A DNA stretch of 22,415 nucleotides from Mesotaenium endlicherianum (Eukaryota; Streptophyta; Zygnematophyceae; Zygnematales; Mesotaeniaceae), in the NCBI GenBank assembly GCA_009602735.1, contig WELA01005791.1, forward strand, positions 197,564-219,978, given 5' to 3'. The translations under genes and the position numbers were made by a program. Positions 11,823 through 20,011 of the stretch are shown piece by piece. The notes under the pieces are model-generated. The model had not been told where the DNA came from. It saw nothing but the letters and a program-made list of their open reading frames with translations, and did no database searches. Each line of letters opens with the position of its first letter. Within the stretch, counting starts at the first letter, position 1.

Positions 11823-12811
11823 GAGAGAGAGGGAGAGAGAGCATCACATAGTGATCACAAGGTTTCATAACAACTTAGGTGGAGAAGCAGGCTACAGGCA
11901 GAAGGAAAGATAGAAGGAAAAGGAGAACAAGGAGGAGAGCGAAGAGGAAAAGGAAGAGGGAGAAGGAAGAGAGGGAAAAGAGAAGGAAGAAGGAGAGGAA
12001 GAAGGCCGAGCTCTCACATAAAGGAGGAAGAGAAAGTGAAGGGTTGAGGTTTGAGGTTAAGAGCTTAAGGTTGAGGATTTTGGGCTTAAGGTTGCGGTTT
12101 TAGGGTCAGGTTTAGGGTTTCTCACGTGAAGAAGAACATGGCCGTGTCGCTCTGGGGGGTGGCGTGCCACAGGAAGATGAAGATCGTCGGCAGCAGGATG
12201 CTGCGCTGACTCAGCGTCTGCCACAGGTACGACAGCTGGACGCGCACCACCTCGCCCAGGTCCTCGTCAGCAATCGGCGGCGGTGCCCCCTGCGCCGCCC
12301 GCTGCTGCTCCTGCTGCTGGTGCATCGCCATTTGGCGTGCGTCAGCAGCCGGCGCCACCTGGCGCGACGCGGATGCAGCAGGCGCCCCGTCGTGAGAGTT
12401 GACACCGGGGGAGGTGTCCACCAGAGCAGCCGATGTGGCGGCTGGTGTGGCGGGGCGGGCGTCAGAGGGGCTGTCAGCAACGGTATGTGCATGTTCGTGT
12501 TCGTGTGCGTGCTCTGCTGCCTGGGCCCTGTGGGCGAGCGACAGCGCAACAGACTCTGAGACGCGCTCCTCCTGCACTAGCCCCCCGACGGCTGATGTGA
12601 TGAGGGGCAGAAGGGAGGTCACGCCGAACACGAACCTGCTCGCCACCGAAGCGCCACCAAAACGAGAGCAGGCGTGAGGCACGTGTGAGCGCCATGTGGC
12701 GTGAGTGTATTATCTGAGCACACACTTGCGCATGCTGTCGCACACATGCGTGCACATAGACACACGCACACATACATCCACACACACACGCACATACACA
12801 CGCACACACGC

Positions 12812-12847
<36 letters not shown>

Positions 12848-14335
12848 CGGCACATGTGCTCAAAGAGTGAGCAAGGTGTCCGAACCTATCTCCGGCTGCT
12901 TCCTACCTCGACAGCTCACAAGTCACATTCCAACCCCAAGACAGAGCCCCGTGCAGCCCTGAACTGCAGCCTTTGAAGTTTTTCTTTTCTTGAAGTCTCA
13001 TCAAAAAGCTTCACTCGAAGCCCCCCCCTACATGAGCGTCGCCCTCGAGCTGATCCTTGATCCTTGATCCTTCCTCTGAAGGCACTCTCAAGGAGTAGGT
13101 CCCTGAAGCCGCTTAAGGTCCGAGTACGTATGCACGACCCCAACCCCAATCTCCGCCAGGTTCCTAAATGACACTCACCCCAAAGCTAGCTTACTCACAA
13201 ATGCCATCCTGCCCTCACCTTGCACGCACACGGCTCCCAGCCAACCGCAAAATCCCAGTCTTTTTGAAGTTTTGAAGACCGCACCATCATACTCCTCTCT
13301 CTCACTCTCTCCCCCTCTTCACAACGACGTGCTTACATGGGCGAGCACTTTCCTTTGTGCACGAGCCGTCCCACAGCCGCGCAACCCATACATGCACTTC
13401 TTCAGGAAAACAATGGCTGATTGAAGAGGGGCTAGTAGTAGTAGTGGAATCACAGGTCCCGAAAGCCGCTCAAAATGCGACGCACGTGTGCACAAGCATC
13501 AAAACTTCCGTGATTAACTCTGTTTGCCTCTTTTTTTGGCAATCGGGAAGGAGAGGGCCGAGGCGAAGGTTACGGGGGCGCTACCTGGTGCCGTAGGTCT
13601 GGACGAGATAGCCGCCCAGGTAGGCGCTGACGATGCCGCCCGTGGCCGAGGAGCCCCAGCAGAGCGACTGCAGGCTGCCACCTGTCGCCTGCGACTCGCC
13701 CCTCGCCCTCTCGACCACCATGGAGTCCACCACCTGCTCCTCCGCAATTGCCCCCCCCAAAAAAAGAGAGGGAACGGAAGGGGTTGTTAAGGAGGTAATG
13801 AAGGCAGCATTTTGATAGCAGACGTTGATGTGTGGCCGGAGTAGGATGCGCCCCCGCCACCCTCTGCTGCGAATTTATACACAGCAGCAAAACGTCGAGC
13901 GTGCAACTAGAGACTCGAAAGGCAACGTACATGTGAAGGCGTAAGAGATTCCCGACAAGAAGTCTGCGAGTGAATGCAGAAGAAGACACACACGCGTGCA
14001 CCCTGGAGGAACCAGTTTCTGTCCGCACGCGCGGCTCTACTTGGCACACAGGACACACACCCCACAGCACATTCCCTCCCAAGAGAAGGGAGGGCATGCG
14101 GGTCTAGGCAACAAGGGAGAGGACGAGAGCACTTGGCCTTGCAGCAGGAGAAGATTTGAAGATATCAACGAGTTGCAACCTAGCATGACAACACATACGG
14201 GCAATTGTGCACATTCACACACATGTTTCCCACACCCAGACTTTGAGACACGTGCAAGGCCCTCACATGCACACAGTGTGGCAAAGCCCCGGAGCCCCAA
14301 GTTCTGGTTCCCTCTTAAAATCCCCCTTTCACCTC

Positions 14336-14403
<68 letters not shown>

Positions 14404-14721
14404 ACGCACGACGTCGGAGAAGGCCACGGAGAGGCTGCTCGCCACGGTGGCGGCGACGGCCGCGTACTTGTCGTGCACCGTGAGCGCCAGCAGGGCCCAC
14501 GAGGCCGCCCCCAGGAGGCCGCATAGGACCAGGTAGGATCGCCGCCGGTATCCAAACAGCGGAACGCCGTCGCTGCTCAGAGGGGGAGGGCCGAGAAGGA
14601 GAGCGAGGGGAGGGTTTGGCCAGCAAGGGAAAGGGGGAAGAAAAATTGGCAGGGGTGGGTGGGTGGGTGGGTGAGTGGGTGGTGTGGGGGTAGCGGTGGG
14701 GGTAGGAGTGGGAGGAGGGGC

Positions 14722-14753
<32 letters not shown>

Positions 14754-16134
14754 TGTGTGTGTGGTTTGTGTGTGAATGTGTGTTACGACTGATATAGCAT
14801 GTGAACTCCACACAGTCATGCATACGTTCATGTCAATTGCGAGCGTTGGGAGGCTCGCCGGAATAAACTTCTGCTCAAGGAGGGAAAGGGGCCGAGCTGC
14901 AAATCAACTCCAAAGAGTGCCCCTTTGAGTCAAGCCGTTTAGACACCCACACCCAGCTGCCCTTGCAGCCCAGCAACCCTAACCCTGATTCCAACGCATG
15001 AGCTCCATTCCCTCTTCCCGGTACCAATAAGTATCCAAAACGGGAACCAACCTGCAACGCAGGTCGTAACGGAACAGCAACCTTTCTCCAAATTGTTCCC
15101 AGATTTAACTAGTTGTAGCGCCACTAGGCATCGCAACCCTTACCCCAACCCCGACACTGACAATAACCCTAACCAAAATCACCCTAACCCTGGACTAATT
15201 CTAGCCGTAGCTTACGACGTGCGACGCAACAAAGACACCAGCCTGAGACCCAGCTCTCGCTGCTCTTTGTGCACCCAGCCTTGTCTCTCTCTCTACCCCC
15301 CCCGCTTCCCCCCCACTCACCCCCCCCATTGGCTCCTCTCTCCCNCTGCCCCCCGTTTCCGGCCCCTGAAAAGATGATAAGATAATAAGTAAGACATCAC
15401 CGCCTATTAAGTTATCTTCTGCTCTTACTTAGCTATCGATACAACTTTGCAACATCATCAAAGTCCTCGCCCCACGTGTACCACAGGCCTGCGCCTTTTG
15501 CATCAGTCAGCTCCGACGGCTGCGAGTGCAGAGGTGATGACCAGTATTATCACGACTTGACTCTCTCTTCTTAAGCGCGATCTCTTCTGTCGCGAGAGGG
15601 TGGACCCGCCTGACAAGCGCACGCAGCGGCCAGCGATGCAACGAATAGAGAACGCCCGCGCGCCTGCCTCCAGCTGCTTCGCATCACAACTTTTGGTCTG
15701 GACGTCCCGGTCACGGGCATTTGGATCTGTGACCGATCCTTCTGTGCTTCGGGGATGGGCCCTGGACTTACAGCGTGGACTTAGGTTTCAAATTCAGATT
15801 TCAAATTTCACATCTCAAGTTCCAAACTTCGAAATTTCATCAAATTTCAAACGAAAGGCTTGGAAGGCTTCTGCGATTCAAAGGAAGCTTCCGCGGACGC
15901 CCAAGCGAGAGCCCCTCTGTGTGGACTTGCAAACACTCGATACCAGTTTATTTTCTCCACGTGCAGACACGTTTGATGAATCATTTCACGCCCACGGAAG
16001 GGAAGAAGCCAAGCAGTGCACACAGACACCTAAAAGGACGCCACATGTGCACGCACGTGTGCTCAAATCGAGCACTTGGCGCACAAACAGTGTCTTACAT
16101 ACTTGCACACTTACACGGGCACACGCGCGCGCGT

Positions 16135-16176
<42 letters not shown>

Positions 16177-17944
16177 ACGCGCGCGCGCGCGCACGCGCAC
16201 ACTTACACATGCACACACGCACACACACATGGACAAGCGTTTCGGATGGAATATGATGAACAAAATGGACATGCGGGCGTGGGAAACACACACACAAAAA
16301 AGCACAAGTCGTAGGGATCAGGTAAGGCGAGGAAAAACAAGGCAAGAGGACACAGAGAAAGCGAGGACGCAAGATCTCGATTGCGGGCGGCAGGTACCTG
16401 ATAAAGCCGTAGAGGGGCTTGATGAGCCAGGGGGCCGCCGAGATGCCCGACAGGAACGCCACCTGTCGCACTCCCCAGGAAGGCACGCGCGCACACGCAC
16501 ACGCACGCACGCACATGCGTGAGTCGTGGACCCCCACACAAACCGTGCGTGCGAGCACGCGTGCGAGCGCAGCCATTTCAGAGGCAAGAGGAATGAGCTC
16601 AGAGCTCGAGAGGGCTCGCAAAGAGAGGGAGGAGGAATGGGCACGCACGGACCCTACAACTGAGAAGAGCCAACTACAACTCGAGACCCAATGCCCTAGA
16701 CCCGGAACCCTCCAACAACGACCTAAACGTACGCATGGAGTCACAGGGACTGGCACACAGAGACTGGCCGCCCCGCGCCACACAGGCTGCCGACAAAGCC
16801 CATACCGCCAAAGAGACGAGAAGTGAAGACAAAGGGCGAGAGAAGGGGGATTGCGCCAGGGGCCATTCTGAGCTCATGACTTCTGAAGCTTCTTTAGTTT
16901 GTTCTTCTTTCTCAGAAAGGGAAGGGGCCAATCGGTAGCCTGGCGTCCGGATGACGTCAGCACGGAGTCAGCAAGCGGCAAGCGGACGAAGGAGCTGACC
17001 TCAGCGGGGTCGAGGCCGAGCTCGTCTTTCAGGAAGAAGGTGACGGCCAATCGTGGCAGCCCGAGGATGCCCTGCACAAAGTACACGGACGCTATCGCGA
17101 CGACATCTGGCGACAGCTCCACGCCAAACAGGCTCCACCTGCCGCCGCCGCCGCCATCTGTCACCTCTTTCTCGCCGCGGCTTTCGCCCCACCCTTCTGT
17201 CGCCTCCTCCCCTCTGGCACCTCCTCCACTCCCTCTGACGTCTCCTTCCGGCCGGCCATGGCTGCCCTGGGGCCCGTCTTCCTTGCGAGGGCTCTGTTCC
17301 TCCAGTGCTAAGGTTTGGGTCCTGGTTCGGGTTTGGTCAGGGTTCTGGGTCTGCGCCTGCGTTTCGGGTTTGAGGTTTGGCTCGGCAGGAGGGTGGGCAG
17401 CGACAGCTGGCTGGTTGTGCTCATTGAGACCACCTGCGCTAATCCCTCGCGAGCCGCCGCTGCCGCCCCTGGCCTTACTGCGAGCGCTTACGCGTGCGCT
17501 GGCGCTCGTGGGGCCGGCCCCTTCCTGCCGCCCAGTGACGTGGCTGCCACGCAGGCCCCCCCTCACTGCCAGGGGTGATATGCGAGCGCTCCCCAATCCT
17601 TTAGCACTCCCAAGGCACGAGCTTTCGCGGCCCGCCAGCTGGGCATCGAGGCGAAATGTGCCAGCTGTAGCGCTGTCAGTCCGCCACCTGTATCTGATCC
17701 TGTGGTTGAACGTACCCAAACAGCTGGCGAACTTCTGGCGAGCGCCACCTGAGCACGCAGCTGTGGAGTCGCCACCTGTACGCCGGTGCCAGGAGAACCT
17801 ATTGTGGCTTCTGCTGCCACCTGCGCGAGCTGTGGGGACCACGAGTTGGCTGAGGCTGCCGTCAGCGTCCCAGCAGGCGGCACCTGGCACGGGGCAGAGC
17901 CCGAGAGAGCCGACGCATGCCATCTGTGCCGCTGCTATCGCCAT
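8317..17944 (-). CDS. FBT: Folate-biopterin transporter (BT1/FBT family, MFS-like), 8 coding exons, 804 aa
   Basis: The spliced CDS joins 17944-17000, 16462-16398, 14572-14410, 13733-13585, 12635-12126, 11350-11182, 9380-9288 and 8637-8317. All seven introns are GT-AG, and the lengths sum to 2415 nt, an exact open frame ending in TAG. The product matches plant plastid and cyanobacterial folate/pterin carriers. Family blocks in order are FGVELSPD (273-280), [15 protein letters not shown] (287-301), [11 protein letters not shown] (305-315), [20 protein letters not shown] (331-350), [17 protein letters not shown] (389-405), [10 protein letters not shown] (595-604), [13 protein letters not shown] (612-624), [21 protein letters not shown] (678-698) and [20 protein letters not shown] (712-731). 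From the family, it should be a polytopic membrane carrier moving folates or pterins. Plastid location is inferred. Two parts are unusual: a ~270-residue low-complexity N-terminus and a ~100-residue His/Gln/Ala-rich central loop. The start is the first ATG of the open frame. I found no upstream in-frame stop close by, so an additional 5' exon is possible. Confidence 0.93.
8791..8836. repeat. (CA)n-rich microsatellite in FBT intron 7
   Basis: An interrupted CA run passes into alternating GC/CA. It lies in the intron at 8638-9287. The rest of that intron shows only poly-A and poly-T patches. Confidence 0.95.
9288..9380 (-). CDS. FBT: FBT exon 7 (residues 668-698)
   Basis: This exon of 93 nt (31 codons) lies between acceptor GATGCAG and donor GTGGGG. 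It encodes [18 protein letters not shown] followed by [13 protein letters not shown], a conserved FBT block. Both junctions are phase 0. Confidence 0.93.
9381..11181 (-). other. FBT intron 6 (1801 nt)
   Basis: The donor is GTAAGC at 11181 and the acceptor GATGCAG at 9381. It contains a pyrimidine-rich block (+ strand 10330-10516), the exon-end tandem array (10757-11181), and (CA)17 followed by (AG)21 near the donor. No open frame in it is supportable as a gene. Confidence 0.88.
10757..11205 (-). repeat. Tandem array of exon 6 end plus splice donor, 4 diverged units
   Basis: Cores begin at 10792, 10916, 11028 and 11183 (+ strand), about 124, 112 and 155 bp apart. The last is the true end of exon 6 and its donor. 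Units share TGCGTGGA-CCCAGGGCC and outer motifs such as CGGAACGGCAGGCACA or CGGTGCGGCAGGCATAG, plus AAGTCTGAGAG-GGT. The (CA)17(AG)21 block enlarges the unit nearest the exon. Confidence 0.85.
11080..11156. repeat. (CA)17 then (AG)21 composite microsatellite
   Basis: CA occupies 11080-11113 and AG occupies 11115-11156. On the sense strand of FBT it is (CT)21 then (GT)17, starting 26 nt after the exon 6 donor. Confidence 0.97.
11182..11350 (-). CDS. FBT: FBT exon 6 (residues 611-667)
   Basis: The acceptor is CGCATAG and the donor GTAAGC, the best consensus donor in the gene (phase 0). The exon encodes [17 protein letters not shown], a helix (about 625-643) and [16 protein letters not shown]. 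The last ~24 nt of this exon, together with the donor, recur as mutated copies in the following intron. Confidence 0.94.
11638..11842. repeat. (CA)n then long (GA)n microsatellite with assembly gap, FBT intron 5
   Basis: CA spans 11638-11659 and GA spans 11681-11754. Then come 17 N (11755-11771), GA again to 11819 and an imperfect GA tail. The true repeat length is unknown. Confidence 0.97.
11755..11771. other. Assembly gap (17 N)
   Basis: A run of 17 undetermined bases inside the GA tract of intron 5. Single N bases also occur at 15345 (intron 2) and 20873 (intron of the + strand gene). None lies in a called exon. Confidence 1.
11885..12020. repeat. Purine-rich (A/G) tract in FBT intron 5
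   Basis: The + strand is almost pure A and G (GGAAAAGGAAGAGGGAGAAGG-like). On the sense strand it is a polypyrimidine run more than 100 nt long in mid-intron. Confidence 0.85.
12038..12120. repeat. Degenerate TTTAGGG/TTGAGG interstitial repeat, FBT intron 5
   Basis: Units such as GGGTTGAGGTTTGAGGTTAA and GTTTTAGGGTCAGG lead to TTTAGGGTTT, directly before the donor of exon 5. They resemble decayed plant- or algal-type telomere repeats. Confidence 0.7.
12126..12635 (-). CDS. FBT: FBT exon 5 (residues 441-611), with expanded central loop
   Basis: The acceptor is GAGCAG and the donor GTGAGA (phase 2). [20 protein letters not shown] (442-461) is a membrane segment. Residues ~462-572 form a long hydrophilic loop with [10 protein letters not shown] (482-491), Ala/Pro/Thr-rich and Gln-rich stretches (HQQQEQQR). 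Conserved sequence resumes at [10 protein letters not shown] and continues through [19 protein letters not shown]. The open frame crosses the loop without a stop, and both flanks are conserved, so the insertion is probably translated. Confidence 0.92.
12716..12843. repeat. CA-rich microsatellite in FBT intron 4
   Basis: Imperfect CACA/CGCA/CATA repeats end in a pure CA run to 12842. The remainder of intron 4 (12844-13584) is unique-looking and carries no gene. Confidence 0.95.
13585..13733 (-). CDS. FBT: FBT exon 4 (residues 392-441), family signature
   Basis: The acceptor is GAGCAG. The exon encodes [14 protein letters not shown] followed by [19 protein letters not shown] and the next helix, and ends YGTR with the Arg codon split (phase 2). 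The donor is GTAGCG. Joining SDV to [14 protein letters not shown] rebuilds the most diagnostic FBT motif, which confirms the junction. Confidence 0.93.
14343..14402. repeat. (AG)30 microsatellite at the start of FBT intron 3
   Basis: Sixty perfect bases, equal to (CT)30 on the sense strand. They start 8 nt after the exon 3 splice donor. Confidence 0.98.
14410..14572 (-). CDS. FBT: FBT exon 3 (residues 337-391)
   Basis: The acceptor is GAGCAG. The first base completes the Ser codon left by exon 2, restoring [16 protein letters not shown]. Two membrane segments follow (about 351-367 and 376-391). The exon ends in SDV before donor GTGCGTG (phase 0). On the sense strand the intron becomes (CT)30 eight bases after the junction. 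Confidence 0.93.
14652..14682 (+). repeat. GGGT tandem repeat, G-quadruplex-type
   Basis: GGGGTGGGTGGGTGGGTGGG lies on the + strand, i.e. the transcription template strand of FBT. G3 runs separated by single T match the tightest parallel-quadruplex pattern. The stretch up to 14722 stays G-rich. Confidence 0.9.
14723..14763. repeat. (GC)7 then (GT)n alternating tract
   Basis: A perfect alternating purine-pyrimidine run, GC for 14 bases then GT for about 26. It is a classic candidate for Z-form DNA, 40 bp from the G-rich tract. Confidence 0.95.
14974..15202. repeat. Degenerate CCCTAAC telomere-like patches, FBT intron 2
   Basis: AACCCTAACCCTGATT lies near 14976. The patch at 15131-15202 has ACCCTTACCCCAACCCC, AATAACCCTAACC and CACCCTAACCCTGG. 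The C-rich strand is the + strand here, opposite to the patch in intron 5. Confidence 0.72.
15783..15855. repeat. Degenerate TTTCAAA short tandem repeat
   Basis: About seven imperfect 10-12 bp units of TTTCAAATT(TCA) type form an A/T-rich island within otherwise GC-rich intron 2. Confidence 0.75.
16101..16230. repeat. CA/CG alternating array, FBT intron 2
   Basis: (CG)-rich, a pure CA run (about 16136-16174), (CG)n, then CACA/TACA units. Purine-pyrimidine alternation is almost unbroken for more than 100 bp. A smaller CGCACA patch is at 16483-16516, in intron 1. Confidence 0.93.
16398..16462 (-). CDS. FBT: FBT exon 2 (residues 316-337)
   Basis: This is a 65-nt micro-exon between acceptor GCGACAG and donor GTACCTG (phase 2). 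It encodes [20 protein letters not shown] plus I and the first two bases of a Ser codon. The six residues VAFLSG replace the TAVITG-type stretch of plant homologues without a gap. W-x-x-KPLYGFIS is a family signature that runs across the exon 2/3 junction. Confidence 0.92.
17000..17944 (-). CDS. FBT: FBT exon 1 (residues 1-315): N-terminal extension plus first transmembrane segment
   Basis: The exon starts at the ATG at 17944 and ends in GAG, followed by donor GTCAGC at 16999 (phase 0). Residues 1-265 are low complexity. An Ala-rich start ([13 protein letters not shown]) is followed by an Arg/Ser/Gly-rich stretch to about 180, a Gln/Thr-rich segment ([18 protein letters not shown], 194-211) and a Gly/Glu-rich segment (233-268). 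This could include a plastid transit peptide, but no cleavage site can be assigned by eye. Residues 271-315 are the conserved FBT N-terminal block. Residues 281-301 look like the first membrane helix. Confidence 0.85.
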
Positions 17945-20011
17945 GGCTGCCGATAGAGAGGTGGTGGAGTCGGAGGAAACACAGAACGGATGAAGTCGAT
18001 GTTGTTGAAAGACCAGACGAATATTTACACTAAGTAACTGGCTCGGCTTTCTGAAGCTGGAAGGAACAACTTTCCGATGCTGCTGTGTAACCCAGGAGCG
18101 AGAGTCCGAACCTGGCCAGGGGCCAGCCCACGGCCAGCCCAGGGAACAAGTAGGTCCGGTGTAGGCTCGGGCCAGCTGGGCTCCACTTGATCTTCGAGTA
18201 AGCTCAGCTGAGTAGGGTGATCAATGACAAGCTAGACAGGGGAACAGCTCAGCTGCCTCCCTCATTAACAAGTGAGTGAGAATTGGCACTTGAGTGTGGT
18301 GATCCAGGAAATCAGAGTTGGGAAAGACTGCACATGAGAGAGTAAGGATTTTATGCTGGAGTGGCCGAAGAGAAGAGCTGGTGTGTAAGAAAGACTGCAG
18401 CCCCTTCTGAAGGAGTAGCGGGGGCGCGGGGAGAGGGACGAGGGACGCGGGGAGAGGGACGAGGGACGCGGGGAGGGGCACGAGGGACGAGGGACGAGGG
18501 ACGAGGGAGGAGGGAAGGAAGGCTGGAATTAAGTTGTGGAATTGAGACGGAAGTTTGTGCCCAGCAACTCTGCTAATTGACGTCTTTGCTCTTGTGCATT
18601 ATTCGTTTATTGGTGGTCACTTTTTTTTGTTTTCGCTAGCACCTGGTTGCCAGAAGGCAAAAAATGCTTGTCCCTCCCTTTACTAGGCACACCCTTGACA
18701 ATCTCTTCTTCTTTTGGGGCCCTATGTATCCAAGTGAATGAGGCAAACACAATGTAATATACAACAAGTGCAAAACATAGGCGTGTAGGTAGCTATATAC
18801 TTAGAAATTTAACACCTTAGAGGAGCCTATCGAAGGATAATTTCGGTGTATAACGTGTTCTACCGACTCCGAAGCACGTCAATAAGCGTTGGTGTTAACC
18901 AGCATCCAGTCATACATATGTAGCGCATCAATTATCGTAAGAATGAAACAAACCGGCTGGTTCTATGATGCTAGCGAGGAAATCTGTCGAGAACAATGCA
19001 GCTTACATTTTCTTTTTAGAATGATCGCGCAACCTGAAGACTCTATACTCGACGACCACGAGGTGCTATATCTGCCACACTTCCTCCTCCATCTCGAAGT
19101 GAGGATGTGAAGACAGCTGCATGCTCAATTGGTCTAGCACCAAGCCATCCTACACAGTTTGCGGGGTCAGAGCTGGTGGGGGAGATAAACGCAAAGACAA
19201 AGAGGACACGTTCATGAATTCTGTGAGAGATTCGGTGGTGAGATGTGAACTCACGAGCACTCAGAAGTCGCCAAAAGCCCCACGCGGCCCCAGCTGCTGA
19301 GTTGAAACGTGCACTGTACGACACTATACGTTTACAAGCTTGTATTTAGTTTCACCCGTAGTGTATCTTATGATGTGTGGCCTATCTGCTAATTTTGCAG
19401 GCCCTCGACGTGCAACGCTCGTTCGGCAGTTAGTACGCTTTATGCTTGACGTCTGACGCCGTTGAATTGTTACCCCGTGCTTCTAGCTCACCACCGTCAT
19501 TACGGTCGTTCATGCTCCAATAAAATTCCATTTGATTCCAACAGAGCGCATGGCCCCGGAAGAATCAACAACTCTTAACAGCACATGCAAGTTGAAAGTG
19601 TAGTGTATGTCGTGGTAGGCCCACCTACTTTACCAATTCCACTTGTGCTTTCTCATCATCATATCTGAACACTCATGTCAACTTCTCACCTACGTGACCG
19701 GTTCCAACTGTGCCTTCTCTTCATCAGCTCTTCCAATAGGTGTGGCCTTTTGGTCAGTCCGTCCGTTGTATATTGTCAGCCACCAAAGCGATTTTTGAAA
19801 TTTAGCTGACGCGTAAACTCAGCCGGCATCCTTTTGTTGCGAGATATCTTCATAGCAGCTTCCGTTCTGCAACGTGTAAGAGATGGTAAAGGCTGAAGCA
19901 GATTCCCTTACTCGAGCAGTTATAGCACCACTTTTCATGTGGTTTTAAAAGAGAGGCTTTTTATTCTACACGATCATTTTTATACCATATTAATATAATA
20001 GATTGAACAGA
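17945..20011. other. Divergent intergenic region between FBT and the methyltransferase-like gene
   Basis: The two genes are transcribed away from each other. Next to FBT it is GC-rich with GGCCAGCCC-type repeats and three CAGCTG words (about 18170-18255). Next comes the GAGGGAC minisatellite, then ordinary mixed sequence with no gene I can support. An A/T-rich TATA-like stretch lies just before 20012. Promoter positions cannot be fixed by eye. Confidence 0.6.
18426..18516. repeat. GC-rich minisatellite, 21-bp then 7-bp units
   Basis: Three units of GCGGGGAGAGGGACGAGGGA(C) at 18426, 18447 and 18468 (the third with two changes) are followed by GAGGGAC repeated three times and a partial copy. 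The 7-mer is the tail of the 21-mer, so the array appears to have expanded twice. Confidence 0.92.

Larger units (their letters stand above)
14573..16397 (-). other. FBT intron 2 (1825 nt)
   Basis: The donor is GTACCTG at 16397 and the acceptor GAGCAG at 14573. From left to right on the + strand it holds a G-rich tract, (GC)7(GT)n, two telomere-like patches, a C-rich run with one N, a TTTCAAA-type A/T repeat (15783-15855) and a large CA/CG array (16101-16230). No gene is supported in it. Confidence 0.88.

Noticed and set aside
10966..11913. Long open frames of Ser-Leu, Arg-Glu, Thr-His or Cys-Val repeats
   Set aside because: They are translations of the CT/GA/CA microsatellites in all frames, and some cross the N gap. 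They overlap the well-supported FBT exon 6 on the minus strand.
15600..16256. 218-codon + strand frame
   Set aside because: It lies entirely inside FBT intron 2. Its C-terminal third is a translated CA/CG repeat and the rest shows no recognisable domain.
16899..17993. 364-codon open frame on the + strand
   Set aside because: It is the complement of FBT exon 1. The GC-rich opposite strand stays open by composition, and it shows no family motif, whereas the minus strand ends in a clear FBT block.
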